Source: Spodoptera frugiperda (lineage: Eukaryota; Arthropoda; Insecta; Lepidoptera; Noctuidae). From it: a DNA stretch of 64,000 bases. The position numbers and the translations under genes were made by a program. The stretch lies in NCBI RefSeq assembly GCF_023101765.2, contig NC_064218.1:2108001-2172000 (forward strand), in the 5' to 3' direction. The notes beneath the pieces were generated by a model. The model saw only the letters and a list, made by a program, of their open reading frames with translations, was not told the origin of the DNA and ran no database searches. Positions 11,145 through 24,394 of the stretch are shown here, piece by piece (positions within the stretch are counted from its first letter, which is position 1; each line of letters starts with the position of its first letter).

Positions 11145-11255
11145 GTTTGAAATCGCCAACCCGCATTGAGTAAGCGTGGTGATTAATGCTTAAACCTTCT
11201 CTGTGTGAGAAGAGGCCTTTGGTCTGCAGTGGCCACTTATATGATGATTAGATTG
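11145..11255 (+). mobile_element. LINE 3'-end fragment
   Basis: Contains CGCATTGAGTAAGCGTGGTG, GAAGAGGCCTTTGGTCTGCA and GTGGCC, followed by GATGAT repeats. This is the 3' end of the same element type as 9712-9840 in the opposite orientation. Confidence 0.5.
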
Positions 11256-12212
11256 ATGATGTAAATGTCTAACAAAATTGTAAGAATAGTTATATCTGCA
11301 TTCCTTTGCTGATCTACACCATAAGACAATAGACACAAACGTTAATCAAATAGAAAGAATACCTACCGTATAAATATCACTGTCTAGAATTGACATAAGT
11401 TTTAACATACTTATTCGACTGTCAATCCCATACATCAATATTTGTTTACTCCGACTTTACTTGTATCTTCGCTATCTGCTATTTGGTACTATGCATAGAA
11501 TCAGATATGTGTCAGTTAAAATCTTAGCTCGGTATAGCTGAGGGCAACAACCGGAATTATTATAATTGACGGGAAGGAAAAAATGCAAAACGGCGGAGGT
11601 CGGCCCTGCTCGTTAATACAATATGTAAATTTTGTCTATCCCAAGGTTCGCTGATTGCGATAAGACCGCCCCAGTAAATTACCATTTTATAATATTTCTT
11701 ATATTTCTATGTATATCTTTGTAATATTTTACTGTGTATTAATGTAAGATTTTGTATTTTTTGAAGCGCAATATCAAATTGAACGCGTTTTTGTAGAATC
11801 AGGATATTTAGATACTATCTTTAACCGAATTAAAAAAGGAGTATCTCGCGTTTGGCTGATCCGATTTTGATCTGGTTTTCAGCATAGTATTTTCCAGACT
11901 TTAGTTTTAGGTACCTGACCTTAAAAATAGACTTAAACTTTTAAAGACCGTTCCCTTTTTTTTAAGTTTTAATATTATTCAACCAATAAATTCAACTAAA
12001 ACAGATAACTAACATTTCGAATTTACTATCTAAAATAATATTGTAAATATCTCGCTCGCACTGCAACCACACGACGAGATAGCTGACTAATTAATGATTC
12101 ATTAATGATGTCCGCTGTACGAGTTTGCAGCACCTGTGTTGCGCTGATCCTGTGGGGATGATGATGACCTTATTTTGACCCTGTGCCCTAAATATGTCAC
12201 GTTTTGAACTAA

Positions 12213-12402
<190 letters not shown>

Positions 12403-12654
12403 TGTGTTACGGTAATATAAGTTTTTAAACTGACATGTAGAAAGGATGGATGAAACCACATTTACGAAAGAAATATACAAGGCGAATATGAGTGAGTCCG
12501 TCGGTAGAGGGCGCCCCAGACGGACATATAGCGACCAGATTGGCGATATATTAAAAAAGAGCCAAATTAAAAGTACCTTTAACCGACGAGCTTGCACGAA
12601 AAGACTGATGACTGTTGATGAAACGAAAGAAGTGTGTAAGAACCGTGGCAATTG

Positions 12655-12715
12655 GCGTTCCATTGTCTCTGCCTACCCCCATGGGAGACAGGCGTAAGGT
12701 TATGTACGTATGTAA
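12655..12715 (+). repeat. Repeat E tail fragment
   Basis: GTCTCTGCCTACCCCCATGG, GAGACAGGCGTAAGG and a TATGTACGTATGTA end, the tail block seen in other E copies. Confidence 0.5.
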
Positions 12716-12964
12716 ACTGACATGGTCACTTTATTGTTAGTGCAAAGTAGAATTTAAAACGGGATATTTATCATGTGTATTAATTTCAATGAGTTTCTGA
12801 TATTTCGGCACTGTTGCAGCAACCGTTCTAATGATAATGTGTTTAGTGCTTTGGTGGTTGAGTTGCAAACTATGTGGATAAGCGGTTTGATCCTTGAGTT
12901 AAGTTATTATTGAGTCAAGTCAGAATACCTCTGTATTCTTAGAAGAACGAAGTCTTGACTTTTA

Positions 12965-13165
12965 GGGTTCTCAGAATGCGTTTGGCTTCCAACAATCATA
13001 TTCATTGGTACACATAGCTTAGCACTGGTTGAGGCGGACTTAGCTACGCTATGTTTTTTTTATGGAAAGATGTGTGCTATGGATGGCTTCCTTACTATCG
13101 ATAAATCGCATACTCAAGCTGGGCAACTTCGTAGCATAGCTACATAGCACATTACTGGTGGAAAA
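12965..13165 (-). mobile_element. MITE related to 35446-35781
   Basis: TGCGTTTGGCTTCCAACAAT, CATAGCTTAGCACTGGTTGA and TAGCATAGCTACATAGCACA are the reverse of the element at 35446-35781. Confidence 0.55.
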
Positions 13166-13684
13166 TAATCCCTTACTATCTAAAAAGTGAAGGACTTTCA
13201 TAGTATTATCTACATATCCTATTATTATTAAAAACACTATAACAATAACAATTACAATTTCATTTCTAAACGTACAACTTTAAGTACTATCCCCTAATTA
13301 CCACTTAATTCTAATGTTCATTCCCAACGATGTGTAATGCGATCCCCCTTTTTGTGAACAACCTTACGTAAGATCCCAAATATGGTTCGGTTTGAATTAC
13401 TCTCAAGGCACTGAATAGAAAGGATCAGCCTGAAATGGGATACGCATACATCCACACATGATCCATCTTTATATATAGATAGTTTAATCTTAGTTCTAGG
13501 TCGTGTGAAAGAGGTTTTTTCTATTGAAATAGAGATAAGGATTGTGGTGTTGTTTTTACGCGTGTTTTTGATAGGCGATAGGTTTCTTTTGTGGTTTGTC
13601 GATGATAGGCTATCGTTAGGCCTGTCGTATCAAATAAAACTGATAAATGATAAGTTCTGTGGCTTTGTACGAGTTTGCGAGATC

Positions 13685-13755
13685 GAAACGAGATCGCGGT
13701 CGGCGCGCTGTCATTGGAGCCGGTTAATCTGAGATGCCGAACGCAGTCTCGTTAT
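13685..13755 (+). mobile_element. Small palindromic MITE, second copy
   Basis: GAAACGAGATCGCGGTCGGC and the GCCGGTTAATC and GCAGTCTCGTT blocks align with the MITE at 18405-18532, but the outer TIR is not kept. Confidence 0.45.
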
Positions 13756-13787
13756 GATAGAGACCATCCCTCTCGGCTAGTATCTAG

Positions 13788-14058
13788 TTTAATGAGGTAT
13801 TGTTTTGTTTGTTATAGAAAATATTCAGCAATAAGTGTCAATAGTATTAGTTTTTGAATTCAATATTTGACTAAGTACCGCTATTGCACTTTCAATAATA
13901 ATAACGTCGTGATCTTATATGTACATCATTTGTATATATTTATTTATAACACTCTGACATTTAGTTTAATGAGGTATTGTTAAGTTTGATAGAGAAAATA
14001 TTCAGCAATAAGTATCTATAGCAGTAGTTTTCGTATTAGATATTTTGCTAGGTACTGC
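13788..14058 (+). repeat. Local direct duplication of about 95 bp
   Basis: 13788-13882 and 13964-14058 share AGTTTAATGAGGTATTGTT, GAAAATATTCAGCAATAAGT and a TAGTTTT...ATATTTTGCTAAGTAC-like end, with some substitutions. The offset is about 176 bp. Confidence 0.7.
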
Positions 14059-14183
14059 TTCTGCATCAAGCCCTTGATCCATCCGCCTAACCCCAGCCTC
14101 CTAAGGTGGTTGTCGAGGCTGTTGGGTATTAATCCGTTGGCCGACACGACTATCGGCACAACGATAGCCGAATCCACATTCCA
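14055..14183 (-). pseudogene. LINE reverse-transcriptase C-terminal remnant (R2/R1-like family)
   Basis: The minus strand encodes about 43 residues starting WNVDSAIVVPIVVSANGLIP and including HLRRLGLGGWIKG. The block W-x-V-x-x-x-x-(I/V)-V-P-(I/V)-V-(V/I)-x-A-x-G-L-(I/V), followed by L-x-x-H-L/I-x-x-L, is recurrent near the C-terminal part of reverse transcriptases encoded by mobile elements in Lepidoptera and other animals. No catalytic motif lies nearby, so it is an old 5'-truncated piece. It abuts the second copy of the local duplication ending at 14058. The exact LINE clade is not settled from this fragment. Confidence 0.6.
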
Positions 14184-14801
14184 CATGTCATCATTATTAT
14201 TAGTATGTACAGTATTGTGAAATTGTATTTCATGTATGGGTGATAATTTCAAACACATCATCAGGATAAATCCTTATTGATGTATAAAAATAAATAGATA
14301 TTCTAACAAATAAACAAAGCCCTCAATATAATTTATGAAAAAGAGTGCGATCGGCAAAAACGGACCCACCAGCAATTTTAGTATAACTTTTCGAATAAAC
14401 AATCGTTAAAAAAATATTCAGTGAACATAAAAAACGCATTATATTTACAACACGAAGCAATCGTCGGTACAATTTGTTTGCTTCGAAATCGTTCCCAGCT
14501 GCCAAATATAAAAACTTTGCGAAACTTGGCAGATCAATAGAATATCTGGTATTCAGTGTACGGCGACCAACAGATTTGCTAAAAACTTTTATACTACGAC
14601 TTTATGAAAAGTAAAATACTTTGTACTCCACTGTTTTATCGACGAGAAATATTCAAGTTTAGTTTGTAATATTAGTTGGGAAAGTTCCGTGTTTCGAAGT
14701 ATTGGCGCGGTAAGCGTTCATGAGTTACAAAATGCAATCAGTAAGAAATTTTAATTCTGAGATTCTGGTGATCAGTGTTTGACTTTGGACTATCTTGTAT
14801 A

Positions 14802-14949
14802 TTTTTTTTAGAGGGGAACATCATCCAATGTCTTCTCCCGCCTAGAGTAGATAGAGTATCAAACTATTACTGACTAAAAACCACCCGTTCCTACTTTTGC
14901 ACTTCGAGTCGGAGTCCTGGTAACCCGCTAGGTAGTCTCCAGCTCCGGA
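14802..14949 (-). mobile_element. Family A SINE copy
   Basis: Antisense copy starting at a T tract; contains CATCCAATGTCTTCTCCCGC and GAGTCCTGGTAACCCGCTAG. Confidence 0.72.
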
Positions 14950-15654
14950 ACTATCTTATACATAAGAGCAGTGGTTTCCAAAGTCCAGACAGGCCTACAA
15001 CCTATCTAAATTAAGTTCCTAAAGTCAGGACCCACCAATATGAAAAATAAAATACAGAACGGTTGGTTAATATGTCTTTAGTTAATATCTCTAAAGGGTT
15101 AGGACCCATAGTTTGAGAAACCCTGCATTAGAGGTCAAAGGTGAGGCAAGTGAATTATAATTTATCACAAACTATCCAATTTTTATCAAATACGCAGTCC
15201 ATAGTTATGTTGGCTCTTACATCGGAAAAATGGCCCAATTTATAACTTGCATCTTATTACAATTCGAAGAAATATCAGTGAAAAATAGATATCACATTTA
15301 ATATAGGGCATCCCATAACTTTCTTCGAGGAACCAATGGCGTCATACTATATATTAGTTATCTCAGTCCCGAGTCTCGGTGCATTAGTTCATAGATACCA
15401 ACATCCGAATGACAATTGACAAGTGATGTGCATGTATATCTGACAGATGGATTCTCTAGTGGTCAAGCAAGATGTCCGTTATATTAATGGCATTGTAGTT
15501 TACTGGTAACATATGGAATGATTTACATGACTTTGTATGGTGTTTAGTTTTAAGACAAAGTATGCATTAAATGGAGTATCAACCAGGGTTACATGACATT
15601 TATGTTTTTTTTTACTAGCTGTTAACTTGTGATTTGCAAGAAAGTGAAAATAAG

Positions 15655-15795
15655 TTCATACTTATGACACCCAGACCCAAAACAACAATTGATTTGTGGA
15701 TCACACAAAGAGTTGTTTGGTGCGAGAATTGAACCTGGCACACGTTGCGCGGTAGCCGGTTGCCCAGCAACCACACCAACAGTGCAGGCTTATAC
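15655..15795 (-). mobile_element. tRNA-derived SINE C copy
   Basis: ACACCCAGACCCAAAACAAC, GGATCACACAAAGAGTTGTT and GAGAATTGAACC (reverse of the B box region) identify it. Confidence 0.7.
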
Positions 15796-17081
15796 ATTTA
15801 CACAGTAACGTTATTGTAACAATGAACCTATCGTACCTCACTCAAATACACAAGAGGACAAGTTATTTAGAGTGCATAGACCCACTTTCTAATACAATCT
15901 CAATAAACATCTAAATTCCATTCCAAAATAGATATAAGGCCTAGATTGCACTAACCACAACTAGACAACCACAATTGATGGTCATTTAAATAGTAAATCA
16001 GCGTTTAAAGCCTTAAGGCATAGCCTGAACAATAAACAACGCAGCAATCATAAATAAAGTTAGAGACTAGACTCAAGGGACCATTAAACGAATTAAGATA
16101 CAAAGACCAAACTCGTGTATAAATCTTGCAGGCGTGATAAAGTTTAATGTTGCTAATAATTCGTCCGAACACAATAAGGAACGCACTCTCGCATTTTGAA
16201 GCGTCGCCAACAGTTGTTTAGGCCAAGTAGACGGCTGAAAGCTTTGTACGTGTGCATGCATTTCTCCTTTTTCCACCCTTCGTCCTACAGAAATGTGATG
16301 CGAAAGCAAGACAGCGTTTGGCTGCACGAAATTGTGATTTCTGGAAGATTTTGCTGATTTTTACGTGCTTTTAGTACATAACTATTAAAGAAACTGCAAT
16401 TTCATCTACTTATAGTCTAACTGCTGATTTTAATAAACAATCTCCATCCAAAATCTTTAGATTAAGATCGATTTTTTACATTAGTTCTAAGAGAAGATAC
16501 TCTATAAAACTGATGTAAAAACCGATTCACAAATGAAGACCGTCCTAAAGAATTTGGATCGGTTATTGAAATTAGCAGTAAATGACTGATCCAAGATTAA
16601 AAAAATGTGAGATAGGCTAGAGACAGTCTAATAGGCATGACAAGACATTGTTTGTTATAAACTACGGTACCCGAAAAAGCAAACAAATACAACTAACAGT
16701 ACTTCATTTCTAATGTGCCAGTATATTAATATAATAACAATACTTAGTCCAACCCAAGGATCATACCAAAACTATCCAGTCCTTTCATATCCACCTATCC
16801 TTTACTCTGCGTACCTAAGCATGCTGTTCTCAGTTCATAGTGCAGTGTCGCATAACACTCAAGTAGCTAGCTTGATTAGGGAAGCAATTCTGCTAATGCG
16901 GGCTCTAGCTTCAGAATCTAGTTACAATGATGTTCCATACTAATGCCTCTATACCACTTAAAGTCTTATAGTGATCTCCAAGCTTAGAATTACGTATGTT
17001 TAAGTTGATGTATGGTGTTTTAGTTAGTGGATTGTGGTGTAGTGAATTAGTACAATTCGAAATTATAATTTTGTACATTTT

Positions 17082-17365
17082 AATGGTATAAGCTGGTAAA
17101 CGAGCAGACGGATTACCTGATGGTAAGCAATCGTCGCTGTCCATGGACACCCAAAACACCAGAGGCGGGAAAAATGCGTTGTAGGCCTTTTTGGGGGGTT
17201 AGGAATTTAAGGGTTGTTAGGGAAGATTGTGAAAATTGTTCGGTCTCCGGTAACCTCACTCACACAACGCAAGCGTTGTTTCACGTCAGTTTTCTGTAAA
17301 TCCGTGGTAGCATTTTAGTCAAACCGACCCATTTGTGCCGAAGCATAGCTCTCCCACACTTTCAA
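17082..17365 (+). repeat. Family B repeat, long copy
   Basis: It runs from AATGGTATAAGCTGGTAAAC to GCTCTCCCACA, including GCAAGCGTTGTTTCACGTCA near the 3' side. It shows the whole unit at about 280 bp. Confidence 0.75.
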
Positions 17366-17424
17366 AGTTATAAAAATACTACTGTCTTACGGTGAAGAAA
17401 ACTTAACTTATATTTTAATTATGA

Positions 17425-17500
17425 GTGCAATGGACCAGCCGCCTTGAATAAGCGCGGTGATTAATGCGATGAGCATTTTCCTTGTAAGAAGAATGTTAGT
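17425..17500 (+). mobile_element. LINE 3'-end fragment
   Basis: CCGCCTTGAATAAGCGCGGT, GATTAATGCGATGAGC and TGTAAGAAGAATG are a decayed copy of the 11145-11255 type. Confidence 0.4.
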
Positions 17501-18404
17501 TTACAAACTGATATTAAATAACTTCTACTTAGTCTTTCCAGGAACAAAGTCATAATGTCATGTTAAAACTACAAAATTCAACATGTTTTTATTTTTGATT
17601 CAGTTACACCTATAAAGTAACGGTCCCTATTTTTATGTGAGTAAACGTATAAAATATAACATTTTATAGGGTCCGGCTAATAAAGTTAGTGAGACGTACG
17701 TTATACTGACTCGGTATACGCGCAGACTCAGATTGATATCTCGACCTCAGCTAGGGTTGTCCGGAGTTCCCCTGTTCACCCTTTTTCATTTTGAAATTTA
17801 AAATTGTAAAATGATGACATTTATAATTATGCCATTTATATCGTTATTAAGCTGACGACGGCAGAATACAATTGGCCTTATTTTTCTTGTGGAAGGACTT
17901 CTAAGGAATAATTTAAGTAATCATTAAATGACTCTGAACTCGACAGTAAGTGACACATGTAATGCACCTGAAACTTTTGATCTGCGATCTTCAACCAGCT
18001 TACTAAACGTAGAGATAACATCAAAACCCTTTACCACGTCGTTCATGATAATACGTATTTGAGCAATATACGCAGAAACGAGTAGTACTACAATTCTAAG
18101 CTTAGTTTCCTAAAAAATCTACTACACCATTTTCCAAGCAACAGTTAACCCACCCTGAAAAACAGGGCCAATGGAATTTCAACCTTTCTTCAATTGAATT
18201 TTTTAATCCGATCCCAACGTTCTGAGGTCGCCTTTACGCATGTAACTGAGTATGTACAACCCTAATCGTGTCTAAAACCAGGGAAATTGAGATATAAAAC
18301 TGTGAGATAAAGGGGAAACCTGACGACGGGTAAGGGCTAGTTTAAAAACATTTTCTATTAAATTTTTAGGTTTTGTCAACTAGACCAGGAACTATACCAA
18401 TAAC

Positions 18405-18532
18405 TTTGCTTTACGTTTAAAGTAGGTAATCGAAATGAGAGCGTGTTCGGCGCTCTGATTGGTTGGTTCATTCGCGCTGGTTAATCAAAACGCCAAATGC
18501 GCTCATTTCTCTTTCATTCAACGTAAAGCAAA
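18405..18532. mobile_element. Small palindromic MITE
   Basis: A perfect 13-bp terminal inverted repeat (TTTGCTTTACGTT at 18405-18417; AACGTAAAGCAAA at 18520-18532) encloses a near-palindrome (GAAATGAGAGCG ... GCGCTCATTTC). The size of 128 bp is typical of a non-autonomous DNA transposon. Superfamily unknown. Confidence 0.65.
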
Positions 18533-19247
18533 TTCGTAATAAGGGTACTGCTTTGAGATCGCCAACTCTTGTTCTTGGTCTCTTCTTATAGGTTCTTTTT
18601 GCGTATTTTAAAATTGTATACTAAATACAGACATATAAATTGATAGGCAAAAGTCGCAACTGAAAAAATAAAATTATTCTTGTAGGTATTTCATTTTCAG
18701 TTACGAAAAAAAAGCAACCACCAAATCGTAGTAAGATGAAAATCACTTCGAGGAAACCCATTAACTATTATAAAAATCATCAATTCTTCGATATTAACTC
18801 CCATTATTCATTATTCAAGGGTCCCAAGCCAATTTACGCATGGTAACAAAAAGAAAAAAAAATAGCGAAAGGTAATTTTATGAAATGGGCTATTTTAGCT
18901 GCCATAGATAATGTTATGATGGACGCGCAAAAGGGACAATCAGCTAGTACCTGCAACCTCTTTTCTACATAACAAGGATATTGGGTTTTTACCCAATTTC
19001 CTACAGAAACTACATTCTTATTTGTTAGTGTATGGAAACAGGAAGTTTTCCTTACTCTGTACCTTTTTACTTGTTGATTTTTAAAAGGATGTAAACGTTG
19101 TGTGTGCGCTGAAGTAAAGAGTCTTAGACTTAATTGCTTTAATACTTGTTTTGGACTTAAAATACTGTTCTTGGTTACATTAATTGTGTACGTATATTAT
19201 TATTGGCCATTATTTCGGCCGCACCGCATAAATGGGATGCAGCAATG

Positions 19248-19392
19248 GGCGGGAGCAAATTACCCAATGCCTTCTCCCCCCTTGGGTGAGGCAAGAGAGA
19301 GTATGAGACTCTTACTGAATAAAAACCACTCCGTTCCTACTCCTGCTTTGAGCCAGAGCCCCGGTAACCCGTTAGGTAATCCGCAGCTCCGA
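19248..19392 (-). mobile_element. Family A SINE copy
   Basis: Antisense copy: CTTGGGTGAGGCAAGAGAGA, GAGACTCTTACTGAATAAAA and GAGCCCCGGTAACCCGTTAG. Confidence 0.75.
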
Positions 19393-19734
19393 TTATTCTT
19401 GGCACTTGACACTGACATGGTGATCGAACAAATTGATAGTGATGAGCATGGAAGTTATTTAAGTCTATTTTGGTCTTAAACCAAGAAAAGAAGTTATATC
19501 AAACACTCCTATAATTTTTGTAGAATAGCCAAATTCATATTTGAAGTTAGCCAACCCAAAACCACACATCAGCACTCACAATGAACCTTAATCAAAAAGT
19601 TTAATGTCATTAATCACGATATACATCAGCCACCAGACGTCTCCTACTGAAAATAGCACTCTACTATAGCTTTCAGAACAACCAGTTGCAAAATAGTCAA
19701 ATAATTTTATTACAAATTTCGTGAGACATACGAA

Positions 19735-19830
19735 ATTAATTATTATGTAGAGATATGAGCCTCTAGCATGGCTTGAAACTAGTCGAGTTCCTCGTCAAAC
19801 AGTTACGTAAGTAAGCCGATGAAATAATAA
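19735..19830 (+). mobile_element. Family F MITE-like repeat
   Basis: AATTATTATGTAGAG, GCCTCTAGCATGGCTTGAAA and a GCCGATGAAATAATAATA end. Confidence 0.55.
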
Positions 19831-20274
19831 TAAAAATTAAACACACACAATTACATAACAAATCAACCACCAACTACATTGACAAGTCCTTAACAGTCGA
19901 AGATTCAGCTGTGGCTACACTTGAGGTAGCCGTCAGTGTATCCTCTACCTCTCAATCAAGTCTAGCAAGTGACTTATATGGTCGGGTAAGCAATGGACGG
20001 ACACCGCTGCGACTGTGCAAATTGTACTGGAAACGTGCCAAGAGATTCTAAAGTGGTTAGGTATGTCTTCCAGTGTGGGACATTAAGCATCGACGGTTTA
20101 AATGGTGGATTTATGTTTTTTAAAAGTGTTGGTGCCGTGAATTTGTTGGAGAAATTTAAAAATATCAGTTACTGTGATAAAATTGTAAAGAAGGATTGTT
20201 GTAGGTAACTCAATGAAAGTTTGTTGCGTATTATGCATGATTGAGTAACTTTATGACTATTGAAATATTAAGTA

Positions 20275-20375
20275 ACTTATAAACACAAATGGTGAAAAGT
20301 GGGTATATTGTATAGCGACATCACGTGCCGTAATGTGCATCTCTGCCTACGCCTTCGGGGATAAAATATTAAGTT
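20275..20375 (+). repeat. Repeat E copy
   Basis: CTTATAAACACAAATGGTGA, GTATAGCGACATCACGTGCC and CTTCGGGGATAAAA match copies at 1060-1180, 25895-26012 and 44165-44255. Confidence 0.6.
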
Positions 20376-22204
20376 TTAATTACTGAGTCGGCTAAAATTC
20401 TTATTTAATTTTGGAGGATGGAGGTTTATCTAAGTGGAAGAAAGAACAAGATATTACAATTACAAAATAAAAAATAAAAGAAATCAAGAACCTTTTCATC
20501 CAGTTTCCCCTACATCACATCACACACAGGACATTATTCCACGTCAGTCACACAGTTGAACTGAACAATAGGAAAATATTTTCTATCTCCCATGGACCAT
20601 TTTCCGATATCATCTAAACTAAGGCACACGTCACTGGCATTTGACGTTTGAACGTGACAGGTGTCACCGTCCACCGTAGCTTCGGCACGGGTCCAATTTT
20701 TTTGCATAAGGCTTAGGCTTCACTACCGTTTTTCGTGCGATCGGTTACCATACGCGCACGCACTACGGTTTTAATACACGCGAAACTATAGTCGTGACTT
20801 TAAAATGTAAAGCTGAGGTCGCACTATGGTTTTTTCGAGAATGGTTACTGAAAAACTGCTCGAGACGTATGTATTACGGTTATAAAGTACGAAATCAAAC
20901 GAACTATTTTCAACTCTAAGACTTTTTTTCGCGACAGTTTTGTAACATTTTACAGATTTAAAATCAGTCGCGATAAAACCGCAAGTGCGGCCGTTTACGA
21001 CATTACGTGGTTGAAAACCGCTTAAAACCATATAGTGTGATAAGTTTAAGTATTATTTAATAATTAAACTAACGATACCTATTAGTATAGCTCATCTTTT
21101 CTTGTGTGTTCTAGAATGCGGTGTGTCCGTATAGTAGCCCGTAGTTCCGGCTATAGTGATTAAAATTGACACAATTATGTTTAGCTAGCTAGTTTTATAA
21201 TAAAATCTAGATATAATAAAAATAACATAACAATAAGTTTAACTCCATATCTGCCTGTCTACCTCCAGTGTAACGTTTTTACACAAACAATAGCCACGGA
21301 ACTTGGAAAAGAATTCATAGCTCTCACTCCTACGCTCCTACGTTCAACACTATGGCTGTTTCCGAACATTGTCTGCAGTAACTGGGACGCGAGCGGTATC
21401 TATAGACATCCTGACTTCACCCTCCAAGCTTTTAAACTAACTTCCTACCTATCTATTTGTTCAAAGACTTGCCAGCGAATGATGAATACGTTTGAGTGGT
21501 GGAATTTTCACCACTTCATACTTATGTGTGGGGGAATTTGAATTTGAAATGAGTGGTCCCAATCCAGTTTGGAATTTGATTGTGTTACTGTTACATACGT
21601 GTTCGTTCGATTGTGTGTTTAAGAGAGAGAGGGAGATAGAGAATGGTTTCAAAGAAGAGATGCGAGTGTTCGATGTGTGTGTTTTATAACGGTGGTTGTT
21701 GACAGTTTGGGCGTAATTCAGTGTTCAAAGACTAATTAGACATTTCTAAATTGAACTTTATATTGAAAGATCTATGGTTTAGTTTTGAATGTAACGTAAA
21801 TTTTAATATAAATAGGAACTGAAAAACTATCCCAAGAGCAGTTCTTAAAAGATTTAGAAAAAGAAAGAAACCTTTTAAGAATTTCTTTAAGCAATAACAA
21901 GGTTATGATTATAGTAAGTGCCTGTTAATATTGTCTGAGCAATAGATCTTCTAACAAGTTATTACGACATCTGATCCAATCATATTTTGATGTAATCGTA
22001 GACATAAATGTGATTGATCCATCCATCTAGGATCAGTCGTAAGATTGAGTTTTTCGATTTTCCAATGTCTTAAAGGTCTTTTGAGATTTGACCTAAAAAT
22101 TACGAGAATAGGTTAACTTAAATGGGAACGTTTTAACGAACTATCACCCATTGCTTACACCTCATCTTTAGAAAACAACATTGTATTAAAAGATATTATA
22201 ATTT

Positions 22205-22285
22205 CATTGTTCTATGTGGAGGACTAAGAGAGAGGCCTTTGTTCAGCAGTGGACGTCTTCCGACTGATGTTGATGATGATGATGG
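22205..22285 (+). mobile_element. LINE 3'-end fragment
   Basis: GAGGCCTTTGTTCAGCAGTG followed by (GAT)n is a typical RTE/CR1-like tail, here directly upstream of a family A SINE. Confidence 0.5.
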
Positions 22286-22324
22286 TTTCGTTGTTATATT
22301 ACAATGTAACTGCCCCGTGGATGA

Positions 22325-22449
22325 CTGGGGCTCCGGCTGGAAAAGCAGAAGCAGGAACGGGGTGGTTTTTAGTCAGTAAGATTCTTACACTCCCTCTCGC
22401 CTCGCCTAAGGCGGGAGAATTGATTGGATGATTTTGTTCCTTCAAAAAA
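22325..22449 (+). mobile_element. Family A SINE copy
   Basis: Sense copy with GGGGCTCCGGCTGGAAAAGC, TTTTTAGTCAGTAAGATTCT and an A-rich tail. Confidence 0.75.
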
Positions 22450-22729
22450 TAGGCTGTAACTATAAATTTATTTAAGACTAGACTAATTAATCTCCGTATA
22501 GAAGCACTTTGTCCATTAACTTAGCTTCATTAATTAGTTGTAATGTTATTAACATGTTAGCCAAATTGCTAACGTTCAATCATTATTTAATTAATCACTG
22601 AATATTCTGAGATTAGTTTAGTATTAAGTGGACTCTTGTTAGCAAAATTGTGCTAAATAATAAAAAATAGCCACTTTTGAATATATAAGCCTCAATTAAA
22701 AAATCGTTTATTTGTAACGAATTTTAATT

Positions 22730-22845
22730 ATACTGCTGGAATGCTGCTTATGAATATGAGCTTCTTGCATGGCTTGAAACTAGTCGAGATCCTCGTCAAA
22801 CAATTACGTGAGTCAGCCGATAACATAATAATTAACGAATTTTAA
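22730..22845 (+). mobile_element. Family F MITE-like repeat
   Basis: ATGCTGCTTATGAATATGAG, TTGAAACTAGTCGAGATCCT and GCCGATAACATAATAATTAA. Confidence 0.6.
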
Positions 22846-22984
22846 TTGTTTATTATAATACATTATTATATTTTAGACAGTTTCCTCCTATTAATACCAA
22901 ATTTTAATATTAGACCTGACATGATCATCGTACTTAAACTACCGCCAAGCATTCCTTTAAAAAGCATATTATTGTAATCAAAAT

Positions 22985-23160
22985 CAATAGGGATGATAAC
23001 GGGGTATGAAAATTAAAATCTGTTTAGTCCGTCAGTTTGGTAATGAAAAAATATTAGACGCGTATTTTTTTTAAGTTTGTCATATAAGATAAAAAATTCG
23101 TATCAAATATTTTAAAATAATCGACCATTAAAATAAAAATTAGTCACCCTATTCAGCCGT
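22985..23160 (+). repeat. Dispersed repeat H, copy 2
   Basis: CTGTTTAGTCCGTCAGTTTG, AATGAAAAAATATTAGACGC and AATTAGTCACCCTATT match the copy at 59265-59580. Confidence 0.5.
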
Positions 23161-23559
23161 GTTTGAAATAAAAGCGCCTGATTCATATTCACTATCTTTC
23201 TCAGAACGCCAACTTCACCACGCAAAAATAATAATGGCGCATAATATTTTTTCAAGAACTAATTACAAAATGAATATCACGTTCAAAAAGCAAGATAGCT
23301 TTCCCACTAGCCTTATAATAGCCCTAACATTTACCATCGGGATAAAGGCGAGACCACACGAACGGGGAACAATTAAAATAAAACATCTGTGTTCCGCAAG
23401 AATTTAAAACACTGGCTGCATGTAATTAATGTTGCTCTACAAATTGGCGACTCGATCTACAGTGTGTGCCAGCCTTTAGGGTGGGGTGCTAGTTGCAGCG
23501 TACTGGAAAGTTCTGGATGAATTCTTGTTCAGAAATACTGAGAAATTTGATGTTTTTTT

Positions 23560-23665
23560 AATGATATTAGCTGGTAAAGGAGCAAACGAATTACCTGATG
23601 GTAAGCAATCACTGCCGCCCATGGACAACCGAACCACCAGAAACTGAAAAATCGGGAATTGGTAC
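23560..23665 (+). repeat. Family B repeat, short copy
   Basis: ATATTAGCTGGTAAAGGAGC and CTGATGGTAAGCAATCACTG. Confidence 0.6.
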
Positions 23666-24182
23666 AAATCCCGGATAGAGAGGGTTGTTTTTCCCACTAA
23701 TAGATGCAATACAGTGCCAATGTGTTGGGACTTCGGTAACAGTTCCAGTAGTGGAGGTTTCTCACTTATCCAGGTTCCACTTAATCAAGTTTTATGTAAT
23801 AGATACTGTATTTGGAATGATATGTATGTATATGGACCGAATTGAAAAACGGCAAAGGAAAAGTAATATTTGTTTAAACTGTTTAACGCAATATTTATTG
23901 TAATTATAATGATTATTTAACACCAATGTGTGAGCACTAGAGCATGAAGGTTTTACCCATAGTTTAGTGTAAATTGGGTTTTTCAATTGTGTTTTTTCCA
24001 ATTATGAGTATTTTTTGTGTTCCAAATCTCGTGACATTACAATGTAAATATCACAACCGCTTCGGTACAACAATCAACTACCGTACTTAACTTAAAATAT
24101 AAAACACAATTCATGAATAAGGTTTAGTACTAAGTACTGAATTTTTATTTATTTTGTAATTATATTACGTATTTCGTGCCAG

Positions 24183-24325
24183 GCCCAAATCCTTTTGGAG
24201 GGACGAACTCGTCGTCTGTGACAAGGATTGGCCGCAAAAAGCTTTAAACACAGAGGAATGGAAGGAGGGCAGAGAAGCCTTTGCCCTGCAGTGGGACGAT
24301 CATGGCTGAAATCTAAATCTAATCT
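24183..24325 (+). mobile_element. LINE 3' end with last codons of the reverse transcriptase ORF
   Basis: One frame reads KEGREAFALQWDDHG then a stop. The E-A-(F/Y)-x-x-(Q/R)-W ending and the GCCTTTGCCCTGCAGTGGGA block recur at 60260-60330. This is a 5'-truncated LINE copy. Confidence 0.5.
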
Positions 24326-24394
24326 AATATCCTGCGTTAGATACCATCCTGTAATTTGTTTATTATTTTTTCTTGTCTCACATTCTTGTCTTCT

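Noticed and set aside
19102..19479. 125-codon plus-strand frame
   Set aside because: Its second half is an antisense family A SINE; the first half shows no domain and no splice support.
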